Shown piece by piece: positions 36,801-45,784 of a stretch of 64,000 nt of DNA. Under the pieces are notes generated by a model. It saw nothing but the letters and a program-made list of their open reading frames with translations. It ran no database searches and was not told the DNA's origin. Positions within the stretch are counted from its first letter, which is position 1. Each line of letters opens with the position of its first letter. The DNA is from Siphonodentalium dalli. Its lineage: Eukaryota; Mollusca; Scaphopoda; Gadilida; Siphonodentaliidae. Where the stretch lies: the NCBI GenBank assembly GCA_032622095.1, contig CP136068.1:148131365-148195364 (forward strand), in the 5' to 3' direction. The position numbers and the translations under genes are program-made.

Positions 36801-38977
36801 TAAAATAAATGATTCGTTCATCAAAGTAAAATTATTATCCAACTTCGTTGCACTAACGAGAATAGACACAAATACAAAGAGGCAAATTGTGGGGAGCTAT
36901 ATTTTTCGTTTTAATCCTCAGCGCGCAATACTATCGTATACGATTGTGAATTAAGCGTCTCAGCAAACGATGTAAATGTATGCATTTTAAAGCTTCTTTT
37001 AAGGATTTTGTTTTGTTAAAAAGGTATAAAGCTATAGTTTTTTCATGTGATATGCAAGATCTTCAACTCGTCATGTTGGGATGTAAGATTTTTATGAAAC
37101 TCGTTTGACAAATTTGATTCACAACTCGTCTATACGACTAGTTGTGGATCAAATTTATCAAAGTCGTTTCATAAAATATTAGATCCCAACATAACTCGTT
37201 GTAGATCCTCTATATCTTCATATACCAAGTTTTAAGATGACAGGAATTGAACGACACCGTTTATGGACCCATTAGTGTATAAGCACATGCTTTCCGCGTC
37301 TGTGAAGATTTTATCAAGTGAAATGACAATCGATGAAACACATTAGAAATTCGACTTAAATTATATATAGTCTACCATGTTTTGACGTCACTCTTAGTAA
37401 CCTGGTCACGGATGCTGCATGGATAGTGTGCCAAGAATACCCGATCTCTGTTCATTAACAAGTTTGATATAGTTTCATGGGTATAAAATAATAAATATGA
37501 ATCGAAGATCCCTGCCTGGAAACGTATCTATCAATTAATATTGATTTTATTTCGAATTTTCTGATATAATATACATACAATCAATTTGGGACATGTTACT
37601 CGCGTTCAATCGGATCGTAGCATACGAGATAACAATATCTAAAAATTCTTAAAATAGTAACTAAAAAATGTCCAACTTGATTATCGCATTACATAAGAAG
37701 ATATTGATAAAACAAATCAGAAGTAATTGATAGAGGCGTTTCCGGACAGTTGTCTTCGACTCATACCTATTATTTAGTGCCTGAACAATATATCAAACGT
37801 CCGAAGATATTGAACATCTTTAACTCTTTCGTGACGGCTCCGCGGGATAGCGTCACTAAATTCACAATCTTGGGAAATAATTCTGCAAATGACCGGCGCC
37901 ATATATTCAGGCATGATTGAGTACCCACCAGCTTTCACAATGTAACATTAAATTGTTATTAAAGGTACTAAATCCGATCAGACGTTACTAAATTACTATT
38001 TCTTTGGCTTCGGGTAAAAAATATATTTGATTCGAGTCGAGGAACCCACCCATCAAAGCTCAGGGTGATTAGATATCGATTTTTGAAGTTTGCAATTTCT
38101 ATTGTTTGTGGACCAGAACTTGTGCAGAAGCACGTGGTGAAACGTAAAAAGATGAGAATAAAGATGGATAACTCTAAAATCAAGTGGTAATAATAGCCAC
38201 TTGATTTTAGAGTTATCCATCTTCGTTCGCATCTTCGTTTTATGATTATGCCCTTAACGTCCGTAAATATTTGTTACCCCCGAAGCCAAAGAAATAGTAA
38301 TTTAGGGGTGCTTAATCGGATTGAGTACCTTTAATACATTTGTTATAGAATTGCGACGAAACCCTTTTTTAGCACATAATCACATTTCAGCATGGAAAAA
38401 CTATCTCGAAACGTATGGGGTCAAAAAATTAACAGTGATTTCCTTATCACAACCAAAGACGAAGTAAAGACACCTTCAAGAAAAAATAAAGTTCCATTGT
38501 AAATGTGTCTTTTCATGTTGACAAAATTGTTCAGCCACTTATCTCCCATGTTGATCTCCCAGTCAACACTAAATAACCCAAAGTTAAAATTGAATATCAT
38601 AATTATATTCTAATTAACATAATATAATCATTGATCGATACCATTGCACGAAGTTGTTACGTGCGTCTTACTAAAACATATGAGGCCGGGTTTATGGGCT
38701 AATTATGTGATAAATATGTTGAAGTAAACTTAATTTGATATTACTTTATGAAATCCTCAATTTAGCAACCGACGTGTGGATAGAGGGGACTGACACAGGC
38801 GGCGGCGGTATCAACGATTACGTCAATAGAAACCGACTCCCTTTGCTCTATGTAGCCTGGTCCCCTGACGACCCGGATGGCGGGAATCAAGACTGCATGC
38901 GGCTATCTCAAGATACCGGATGGGCATTCCAGGACGATTTTTGTGGCAACAGATACCACTTCATCTGCCAGTTGTAA
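30586..38977 (+). CDS. Secreted PAN/EGF/C-type lectin protein, 4 exons
   Basis: Exons 30586-30891, 33528-33633, 36353-36526 and 38766-38977 join in phases 0, 1 and 1 to 798 nt (265 residues plus stop). ATG lies in CCACCATGG. Residues ~13-28 are hydrophobic (signal peptide or anchor). ~35-100 are a PAN/apple-like domain. ~103-140 are EGF-like with one expected Cys replaced by His. ~139-265 are a long-form C-type lectin domain with all six Cys (139, 148, 167, 239, 255, 263) and WIEGTD at 200-205. The usual EPN/QPD sugar motif reads SPD and WND is absent, so calcium-dependent sugar binding is doubtful. Likely role: extracellular recognition or immunity (inference). A TATA-like element lies near 30495. 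Confidence 0.8.
30918..31230 (+). mobile_element. TTAA MITE subfamily 2 (copy 2, in intron 1)
   Basis: It begins just 27 bp after the exon 1 donor. It has hairpin cassettes (CCAGTGCATTCTCTTA ... TAAGATAATGCACTG) and ends GACATGGAAGAGTTAA. A second left-type end (CCCTATCATGACGGGAG) at about 31113 suggests two nested copies. Confidence 0.55.
31241..31470 (+). mobile_element. MITE family K, partial copy 2 (intron 1)
   Basis: Terminus ATTAAAGGTACCCAATCCG plus body motifs GATTCGAGTCGAGG and GATAACTCTAAAATCAAG. The right end is missing. Confidence 0.7.
31471..33527. other. Lectin gene intron 1, remaining part
   Basis: No further exon is evident and no coding-like frame is supported. It ends at the acceptor ATTCCAG. 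Confidence 0.5.
33528..33633 (+). CDS. Lectin gene exon 2 (EGF-like)
   Basis: Acceptor TATTCCAG, donor ACTG|GTGAGT. 35 codons plus one base, with Cys at C-x4-C-x5-C-x11-C and the motif NGYHCHH. The last EGF cysteine comes from the first codons of exon 3 (EC). Confidence 0.8.
33702..33790. repeat. Palindromic MITE G, copy 1 (intron 2)
   Basis: GAATGAGGTCCCCAGGGGTG ... CACCCTCTGGGAACCTCATTC hairpin with GAATTTAGTGACGCTATC in the arm. Family copies are at 34003, 37836 (half) and 44412. Confidence 0.8.
34003..34093. repeat. Palindromic MITE G, copy 2 (intron 2)
   Basis: AATGAGGTTCACAGAGGGTG pairs with CACTCTCTGTGAACCTCGTT. The loop carries GCTAGCCCGCTATATGC. Confidence 0.8.
34687..34802. repeat. 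Long palindrome (intron 2)
   Basis: CATATGATATTTATGAAACG ... CGAGTTTCATATATATCATATG with inner arms AATTTTCAGTTTTCTC / GAGAAAACTGAAAATT around a ~10-bp loop. Confidence 0.85.
35540..35896 (+). repeat. ~70-bp tandem repeat (intron 2)
   Basis: Five copies starting at 35540, 35608, 35677, 35751 and 35823. The unit has GTTTAACCCTTTCTGTACTA, GAGTAGTTATCC and GAAATGTTCAGATAATAA. Confidence 0.9.
36067..36309 (+). mobile_element. TTAA MITE subfamily 2 (copy 3, intron 2)
   Basis: Hairpin cassettes around GTGCCAGTGTATTTTCG and CCAATGCATTCACTTATA. Right end CTCCAGTCATGGAAGGGTTAA, only ~45 bp before the exon 3 acceptor. Confidence 0.6.
36353..36526 (+). CDS. Lectin gene exon 3 (CTLD N-terminal half)
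   Basis: Acceptor TTTTTCTAG, donor GCAG|GTGCGT, phase 1 in and phase 1 out. It encodes ECSADY...YCTKYY...DQAKAVCEADGGHLVEV, the N-terminal strand/helix pattern of C-type lectin domains. Confidence 0.85.
36527..37065. other. Lectin gene intron 3, first part
   Basis: AT-rich. Nothing recognisable before the palindrome at 37066. Confidence 0.5.
37066..37200. repeat. Palindrome (intron 3)
   Basis: TTGGGATGTAAGATTTTTAT ... AAATATTAGATCCCAA with inner arms ATTTGATTCACAACTCGTC / GACTAGTTGTGGATCAAAT. Confidence 0.85.
37836..37890 (+). repeat. Palindromic MITE G, half copy
   Basis: Only one arm remains (GATAGCGTCACTAAATTCAC ... TTCTGCAAATG). Confidence 0.6.
37961..38332. mobile_element. MITE family K, complete copy (intron 3)
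   Basis: Inverted termini ATTAAAGGTACTAAATCCG and CGGATTGAGTACCTTTAAT bound a 372-bp body with a central palindrome (GATAACTCTAAAATCAAG ... CTTGATTTTAGAGTTATC). No clear target duplication beyond AT, so the superfamily is open. Confidence 0.8.
38349..38630 (+). repeat. Segment of intron 3 shared with 62512-62712
   Basis: GAATTGCGACGAA, ATAATCACAT/TTAATCACAT, GATTTC(C/T)TTATCACAACC and AGAAAAAATAA blocks align collinearly with the core of FB2. The copy here is ~80 bp longer because of one internal gap. Confidence 0.75.
38766..38977 (+). CDS. Lectin gene exon 4 (CTLD C-terminal half and stop)
   Basis: Acceptor CTCAATTTAG; frame TDVWIEGTD ... AWSPDDPDGG ... DCMRL ... FCGNRYHFICQL and TAA. The three C-terminal cysteines and the final FIC are diagnostic of the fold. 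Confidence 0.9.
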
Positions 38978-39111
38978 TGTATGCACCCAAAAATTATTCA
39001 AATAGAGATTATGTGGGTAGCCTTCTGTCTAAATTATAGTGAACTGTTTTATGATTATGCCCTTAATTGTGTGATATCTATCGATATTTGACTTAATTCC
39101 GATTTCATATA

Positions 39112-39117
39112 AATAAA
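39112..39117 (+). terminator. Poly(A) signal of lectin gene
   Basis: AATAAA 135 bp after the stop codon, followed by a T-rich stretch. Confidence 0.7.
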
Positions 39118-39490
39118 GTTGCTTTTTATCATACATTTTGTCAATTTCGTCCTACTATATAAGTTTACCATTTGTCGCATTTATAGCTCGCATCCCGACA
39201 ACAATTCACGCTTCATAATATGCAGCTTTCATGGTATATAAGGCATCATAGTCGTAATATACCAAATTCCATTGACGATTTGTACAATGCTTCTAACTAT
39301 ATCGAAATTGTCAGGTTAACGACACAAGTATTGTAACCGCATGTTATTTGGTCTTTTGTGCTCGAATTGTTACTCTGGAATATAAGGGCCTCCAATGGGT
39401 TATAAGGATTGTGTGTCCGTCTCTGTGAGTACGTCCGACCGAGAAGGTATCCCAGCCACGCATTGCTGCATGGATCATATTGAGGATATA
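39118..39490. other. Spacer after lectin gene
   Basis: Nothing recognisable. Confidence 0.5.
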
Positions 39491-39496
39491 AAACTC

Positions 39497-39606
39497 GTCC
39501 CCAGTTTATAGCGGAATTTACAAACTGAGTCCAGTAAATTAGGTCTGGGCCGAGCTTTTGGCGAGGTTCAGACCTTATTTACTGGACACGTTTATGAACT
39601 GGGGAC
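39497..39606. repeat. Palindrome S, copy 1
   Basis: GTCCCCAGTTTATAGCGGAA ... AACTGGGGAC hairpin with TCCAGTAAATTAGGTCTG arms. Confidence 0.85.
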
Positions 39607-40600
39607 AAGTTGTAGATTCTATTTATTACATGATAAAAAAACCTCTACAAAACATACGTAAATCAATAAATGGGAAGCGAAACTATAACATCGGCTTCTA
39701 TAAATGAAGTATATTTAGTGAGATAACTTTTCAAACTCTTCATTCATTATAGCTTGTTGGAAAAATATTGGAAGCCATTGTATTTTGAGACGTAGCGTAT
39801 GGAATGTAAACAGACAACAAACCGAAAGTCTAAGGTCACCTGGCACTATTTCCTGTTATTAAACGAACGTTTAATATTACAATTTATAGAATGGGTTTAT
39901 TGAATGGAATAAGGGTAGGATCATGTAATAAATAGAGGATCTATACACCGAGTCCCCAGTTTATAGCGGAATTTACAAAACGAGTCCAGTAAATTAGGTC
40001 TGGGCCGAGCCTTAGGTGACGTCCAGACCTAATTTACTGGACGAGTTTTGTAAATTTCGCTATAAACTGGGGACGAGTTGTAGATTCTATTTATTACATA
40101 ATCCAAAACATACTTAAATCAACAAATGGGACGCGAAACTAGCATCGGCTTCTACAAGGCATTCGATGAATTTTCACGTAACTACGCGTTGTTTTCACAC
40201 GTAAAGAAATAGTCCCAGATAAATAAAGACCCTTTGTCGTATTTAATGGTGTATATTTAATTACATAACTTTTCAAACTCTTCATTCATTATAGTTTGTT
40301 GGTAAAATATTGGAAGCCATAGTATTTTGAGATGTAGCGTTCGGAATATAAACAGCCGACAAACCGGAAGTCAAAGGTCACCTTGGACTATTTCCTGTTA
40401 TTAAACGGACGTTTAATATCACAATTTATTACCTGATCCTACCCTTATTCCATTCAATAAACCCATTCTATAAATTGTGATATTAAACGTTCGTTTAATA
40501 ACAGGAAATAGTGCCAGGTTACCTTTGACTTCCGGTTTGTCGTCTGTTTACATGTCAGCCTAACAAAACTTCCAATTATCGGCTATTATATCAAAAAGAG
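39607..40600. repeat. Direct and inverted repeat cluster
   Basis: 39607-39940 and 40075-40430 are direct copies (CATACGTAAATCAATAAATG; CTTCATTCATTATAG; GTTATTAAACG). 40434-40560 is an inverted copy of 39800-39930. Palindrome S copies separate the units, so the cluster looks like a foldback MITE that duplicated in place. Confidence 0.75.
39952..40074. repeat. Palindrome S, copy 2
   Basis: Same arms as 39497-39606 with a better preserved hairpin (AATTTACAAAACGAGTCC / GGACGAGTTTTGTAAATT). Confidence 0.85.
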
Positions 40601-40704
40601 CGTCCATTCTTTCGTCGCCTAAAAAAGCAGTTGATAATAAAAAGCGTGTTCAGTTTATAATGAGCTTTTATTATCGTTTTTGGCGTTTAACTTATGGATT
40701 ATTG

Positions 40705-41528
40705 TTGTGTGGATTTTTTCGATGCCTGTGTGATAAGAATGATGGTGATTGTGTGGATCTTCTCGACGCCTGTGTGATAACTTATAAGAATGATGGTGAT
40801 TGTGTGGATCTTCTCGCTGCCTGTGTGATAAGAATGATGGTGATTGTGTGGATCTTCTCGATGCCTGTGTGATAAGAATGGTGGTGATTGTGTGGATCTT
40901 CTCGACGCCTGTGTGATAACTTATAAGAATGATGGTGATTGTGTGGATCTTCTCGCTGTCTGTGTGATAAGAATGATGGTGATTGTGTGGGTCTTCTCGA
41001 TGCCTGTGTGATAAGAATGGTGGTGATTGTGTGGATCTTCTCGCTGCCTGTGTGATAACTTATAAGAATGATGGTGATTGTGTGGATCTTCTCGCTGCCT
41101 GTGTGATAAGAATGATGGTGATTGTGTGGATCTTCTCGCTGCCTGTGTGATAAGAATGATGGTGATTGTGTGGGTCTTCTCGATGACTGTGTGATAAGAA
41201 TGATGGTGATTGTGTGGATCTTCTCGCTGCCTGTGTGATACGAATGATGGTGATTGTGTGGGTGTTCTCGCTGCCTGTGTGATACGAATGATGGTGATTG
41301 TGTGGATCTTCTCGCTGCCTGTGTGATACGAATAATGGTGATTGTGTGGATCTTCTCGACGCCTGTGTGATAACTTATAAGAATGATGGTGATTGTGTGG
41401 ATCTTCTCGATGCCTGTGTGATAATAATGATGGTGATTGTGTGGATCTTATCGATGCCTGTGTGGTAAGAATGATGATTATTGTGTGGACCGTCTCGGTG
41501 CCTGTGTGATAAGAATGATGGTGATTGC
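40705..41528 (+). repeat. 43/53-bp minisatellite
   Basis: About eighteen copies of GATGGTGATTGTGTGGATCT + TCTCGATGCCTGTGTGATAA + GAAT; some units carry an extra CTTATAAGAA insertion. The unit is not a multiple of three, so open frames across it are not protein evidence. Confidence 0.95.
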
Positions 41529-41545
41529 AAGTATTTAGGCTCGTT

Positions 41546-41632
41546 ACAGACGTCGCACTTCCATTACACCGAATACAATGTAGGCAATCCTATTGTATTC
41601 GATGCGATGAAAGTGCGATGTCTGTAACGAAT
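41546..41632. repeat. Palindrome
   Basis: CGTTACAGACGTCGCACTTC ... GAAAGTGCGATGTCTGTAACG. A half copy lies at 41706-41740 (AACGTCGCACTTTCATC). Confidence 0.85.
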
Positions 41633-42139
41633 ATATCCGATGCATGCATGTATCGTGCATGTTACCATCGAAGATCCGTCAAATCTCCGTTAAAACTCCA
41701 TGTTGGTTAAGCAAACGTCGCACTTTCATCACATCGAATACAAAGCACACAAGGTTGTCCCGTTCGGCTTTCCGTATAAATTGGGTTTGGAAATCCTCGT
41801 TATCAAAGGGAAATACGTGGATGACGTATATGTACTTATTCTAATTACTAATACTATATACATGTATGTGTGTTTACTGCTACGCTGATCTAGCCGTGCC
41901 AATGGGGCGATGGTGATATCTCACAGGACAACACGCGATGCGAGTTATTTTAGGAAATTGTATAGTAATGCTGATCTGGTCGTGTCGATGGAGCTATAGC
42001 GATGCATGGGGATATCTCGTAAGACAACACATTACGGGTTTTCGCGGATATGTATCTTCGCGGATTTATGGAACACTGTTAGGGTCAACTTAGAACGGGG
42101 CGGGGGAGATGGAATCCGCTAAACCAGGAAACCGCCGAA

Positions 42140-42600
42140 TGCGACGAAAGCGACAACATGTCCAGACGAGCACGATGACATGCCCATATTGTCACACGAA
42201 ATCTCGTTTCATTATCTCGCTTCCGGCGGTTTAGTCCAAGTCTTCTCGTACTAAAACCAGCTAAGATATTTGGATGCCGAGATGCTGGATCCCAACAATA
42301 GCTTAGCGGGTTTTAGTACGAGAAGACTTGGACTACCGGCGGTTATGTCGTTTGATTTTTTCGCCCCGCGAAAACCGCCGAAAGCGAAATAATCAAACGA
42401 GATTTCGTTTCATTTGATTATTTTGCTTTTCGCGGTTCCCTCGATCGCCACGAAATCTCGTTTGATTATTTCGCCTTCGGCGCTTTCTTCGAGGCGAGAA
42501 AATCAAACGACAGAACCGCCGAACGCGAAATAATGAAACGAGATTTCGTTTGATTTTGTCGTTTTCAGCGGTTCCCTCGCGTGATGATCTGTGCGTGCAA
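42140..42600. repeat. Cluster of nested palindromes (CGAAA/TTTCG)
   Basis: Repeats of AATCAAACGAGATTTCGTTT in both orientations make several overlapping hairpins. One larger palindrome (42232-42335) has arms TAGTCCAAGTCTTCTCGTAC / GTACGAGAAGACTTGGACTA around a 60-bp loop. Confidence 0.8.
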
Positions 42601-42852
42601 CACAACGCTTGGTTTGATTTCCGCGAAAACCCAAATGTGACTCCCGACCCATGTGTTTAGCACGCACATGTATGATGTACATACAGTATATGTCCTGCCA
42701 ATATGCGTGTTGAAGTGGGGCCTTTTTAAAATTAAATATTTTAAAGAACAACTCCGCCCTTGTGGAACACGTCACACAACTTCCCTGTTCGGTATTGAAT
42801 ATTTTATTTCTTCCCTGTAACCGCCATGATGGCCCTGGAAATATAAAAAACA

Positions 42853-43020
42853 AAACCATGTGTAAAGCATGTGCATATATAACGGCAGGCTTGGTGTATA
42901 TATACGTAAAACCATGTATAAAGCATGTGCATATATAGACGGAAAGCTTAGGGTATATATACGTAAAACCGCGTGTAAAGCATATGTATATATAGACGAC
43001 AGGCTTAGGGTACGTACACA
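42853..43020 (+). repeat. ~59-bp tandem repeat
   Basis: Three copies of AAAACCATGTGTAAAGCATG + TGCATATATA plus a GGCTT(A/G)GGGTATATATACG part. Confidence 0.85.
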
Positions 43021-43029
43021 CACTGGTAA

Positions 43030-43690
43030 GTTTTAACGGCATTTTTGCAGGCATTTTCTCATAGAAAACCCCATGGTGAAATTTTGATCATGGGCTGATG
43101 ATTGTTGACTGAGTTATCAGCCGGAGTTATGCCCCTTTTTCAACTTCGAAATCACAATTTTTGGGTTTGATGGATGATAACTTGCTCAATGCTCTACAGA
43201 CGTTCTTGTTATCTTATATGTGGTTCACATATATGTGTCATGTCAAGATCGCATTTGGTGATAGTCATGCAGTTGATTTTTAACGGAGTTATTCTTCTTT
43301 TTCGACTTAGGAACCACATTTTTGGGTTGTCCGAATGAAAGAATGAGCACAATTCAACATAATTTCTTGATATTTGGTATGCATGTGGTTCATATTTGAA
43401 AAAAGCACAGGTCAAGTTTGAATACAGATCATTAGGGTCCAATGATTTTGACGGATTTATGCTCTTTTGTTCGACTTAGAAATCATAATGTTTGTGATTC
43501 TAAATGATAACTTGAAAAAACTTCATACGAATATCTTGATATTTGGTGTGTGTGGTCCACCTTTAAATATTCGACTGTCGCTCTAACATAACAATAACTG
43601 CAATTTGAAATATTTTTTTTAGTGTGAAATGTCATACTAATTTTGTGTCGGTAATGGAATTTCAAACTTTTTTTTATTTTGACCAAATTT
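43030..43690 (+). repeat. ~190-bp diverged tandem repeat
   Basis: Three decayed units with TTTTTCGACTTAGAAATCA, TGATAACTTG and TTGATATTTGGT. The third unit ends ~35 bp beyond the stop of the secreted-peptide gene and includes that gene's AATAAA. Confidence 0.6.
43673..43678 (-). terminator. Poly(A) signal of secreted-peptide gene
   Basis: AATAAA on the minus strand, 48 bp after the stop codon. It supports exon 2 being the last exon. Confidence 0.6.
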
Positions 43691-43725
43691 GGGGTGGGTG
43701 ACGCCACGTCCCTTATTGTGGATAC

Positions 43726-43886
43726 TTACAGATGACACGCCTCTGCGCATACGGGTCCTGAGATGCTGGCGGGGATACTGACGACAGCAAAGGCCAGAGG
43801 AGTACAGAGAGCGACGCATCCTGCTTCGCCAGTCGCCGGATCGATCTTTGCCGCCAGTTCATTCGCCAAATGCTGTACCTGGTGGT
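43726..43886 (-). CDS. Secreted-peptide gene exon 2
   Basis: Acceptor TTTAATCCCAG|ACC; frame continues from exon 1 as Y (T|AC). 53 codons then TAA. The intron sequence right next to the acceptor is the end of a family K MITE (43892 on). Confidence 0.65.
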
Positions 43887-44815
43887 CTGGGATTAAAGAT
43901 GCATAATCCGATTTAAAGCCCCTAAATTACTATTTCTTCAATTCGGGGGGGGTGGGGGGTGTTGGATATTATATTTGAGAAACCCACCTATCAAAGCGCA
44001 AAGTTATCAAATTTCGAGTTTTAAAATCTGTTATTTTTCACCGCTTCGAATATTTAGCGGCCTGGCAAATATTCGACGAATGCCGACCGATATATACTCT
44101 CGATTCCAAATTGCGTTCAATAAAATGCTGATATATAACACCTTTTGGCAATGTTATACCATAGTTGACAGTGATTAACATTATTTTTTCCCAATTAATC
44201 GATTATGATAACTGAAGCAGCATTTTCAAGAACGCCAAAATCTACTTAAAACAAATCTGTTTGAGGTCCGGGTTTAGGAGAAGCTGTTATTCGGGTCACA
44301 AATTGGCAGGCAATACAATGCATAATCGGGGTGCCCATTGGGTGCACATCAACATCTTCACCATCTGTAACTTTAATATGTATATAGGTCTCTCGTAACA
44401 GTTGAGCCAATGCAGAATGAGATCCACAGATGATGAATTTGGATTAGAGTCACTAAATTCACCATCTGGGGACATCATTCTGCAAATGTCCAGCACAATA
44501 TGTTGAGGCCTACATGGACGAATGTATTTAGTATATACTCAGAGGTGAGAGGTACATCTACTTACATTCCTTGAGAGGTACCTCATTCTACTTACATTCC
44601 TTGAGAGGTACCTCATTCTACATACATTCCTTCAGAGGTACCTCATTCTACTTACATTCCTTGCTGATGACGTCGGAGGCGCCACCGAAGTAATGGCTCA
44701 TCGTGCTCCCGAATTGGGTGAACGTGTGTTTGATGGAGTCAAATATGTCTCTATCGTCGATGGGATGAGAGAAAACCATGGGGAGTGCGACGAGCAGAAT
44801 CAGGGCGAACTTCAT
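43726..44815 (-). CDS. Secreted small cysteine-containing precursor, 2 exons
   Basis: Exon 1 (44815-44656) and exon 2 (43886-43726) join in phase 1 to give 106 residues. Residues 1-16 are a textbook signal peptide (MKFALILLVALPMVFS) and HPIDD follows. Residues 17-70 are mildly charged and helix-like. The C-terminal ~35 residues have four Cys (EAGCVALC ... PVCAEACHL) around a hydrophobic stretch. I do not recognise the family; a secreted peptide is inferred from the leader and size. The stop TAA overlaps a GTAAGT, so a longer spliced form is possible, but AATAAA lies 48 bp on. A 3' splice-site-like TTTCAG sits just before the ATG context, hinting at a 5' UTR exon. Confidence 0.65.
43892..44060 (+). 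mobile_element. MITE family K, partial copy 3 (in intron)
   Basis: ATTAAAGATGCATAATCCG terminus and CTAAATTACTATTTCTTC body. Its end lies 4 bp from the AG acceptor of the secreted-peptide gene. Confidence 0.65.
44412..44482. repeat. Palindromic MITE G, copy 3 (intron)
   Basis: GCAGAATGAGATCCACAGAT ... ATCTGGGGACATCATTCTGC hairpin with the CACTAAATTCACC family core. Confidence 0.8.
44545..44660 (-). repeat. 30-bp tandem repeat containing repeated 5' splice sites
   Basis: Four units start at 44561, 44591, 44621 and 44651. On the minus strand each carries GGAATGTAAGTAGAATGAGG (one unit GGAATGTATG). The first unit in transcript order holds the real exon 1 donor (AAT|GTAAGT); the others are intronic copies. 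Confidence 0.85.
44656..44815 (-). CDS. Secreted-peptide gene exon 1 (signal peptide)
   Basis: 53 codons plus one base from ATG (GCCACGATGAAG context) to donor GGAAT|GTAAGT. The signal peptide occupies residues 1-16. Confidence 0.7.
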
Positions 44816-44844
44816 CGTGGCCTGAAATTCATTTATTATACTTT

Positions 44845-45205
44845 AAAGACATATTATGGACTTATTCGGGTGCGTGAAACTGATAAGTTTGTATTCAGAC
44901 GCTATGCCAACTAGTGGAATGTAGCATTCTACTAACATCACCGAAAATCTCAAGCAAATCGACCGTAACACTCCATAGAAAACATCGTCTGAACTACGCT
45001 CAATTGTAAATATTTACCTCTCGATTCGGGACGCAACTACGTCGATAAACTAACGGAAACGATTTCACAATCGAGAGTCGCTACATTTAATTAATATATA
45101 AGAATGATGATGTGTCGTGTCAATTTGGATATAATATTTGTATAATATAACTACTTTGAGCAAGATTATTCTCCATTTCTATTTGATCACCCTACCAGGA
45201 ATTTC
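44845..45205 (+). repeat. Dispersed repeat R360, copy 2
   Basis: Direct repeat of the next copy (TTTAAAGACATATTATGGAC ... ATTTGATCACCCTACC), lacking the last ~15 bp. It lies directly upstream of the secreted-peptide gene, so it may contain its promoter. Confidence 0.75.
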
Positions 45206-45244
45206 TTTGTGACATTTTGTACAAGCGATTATTGTGACTCAATA

Positions 45245-45620
45245 TTTAAAGACATATTAAGGACTTGTTGCGGTGCTTGAATCTGATAATTTAGTATTCA
45301 GGACTTATATGCCATTTGAAGGAATGTATCATTCTACTAACATCGCCAAAACTCTCCAGCAAATCGACCGTACCACGTCATAGAACACATTACCTGAACT
45401 ACGTTCAATTGTAAATATTTATACTCGATTCGCGACGTATCTATCGGCGAAAACTAACGAAAACGATTTCGCCATCGAGAGTCACTGCATTTAATTAAGA
45501 TATAAGAATGACCGTGTGTTATCAATTTGGATATAATATTTGTAAAAATTACTACTTTGAACAAGATTATTCTCCATTTATATTTGATCACCCTACGGAG
45601 TGTTTCACCTCACTTTAAGT
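45245..45620 (+). repeat. Dispersed repeat R360, copy 3
   Basis: ~80% similar by eye to copy 2, with the full end GTTTCACCTCACTTTAA. Confidence 0.75.
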
Positions 45621-45784
45621 ATTAGGGTCTGTGACAGGAATTTAATTAGCGCTACATATGGGTATAGATGCACAGGATTTTAGTACATAATTTTCGCAAA
45701 CAGAACACACTAAACATATATACATAAGCTGTGCGCGGTGCCGAGGCCGGCTCCATGCAAGAAACGGTTTAAAGGTTTCTTGAC

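Noticed and set aside
40660-40872. Cysteine-containing repeat ORF (DGDCVDLL units)
   Set aside because: The 43-bp unit is not a multiple of three, the frame changes between units, and there is no conserved start or splice context.
42503-43054. 183-codon minus-strand frame
   Set aside because: It spans the palindrome cluster and the 59-bp repeat; the protein is repetitive and without a domain.
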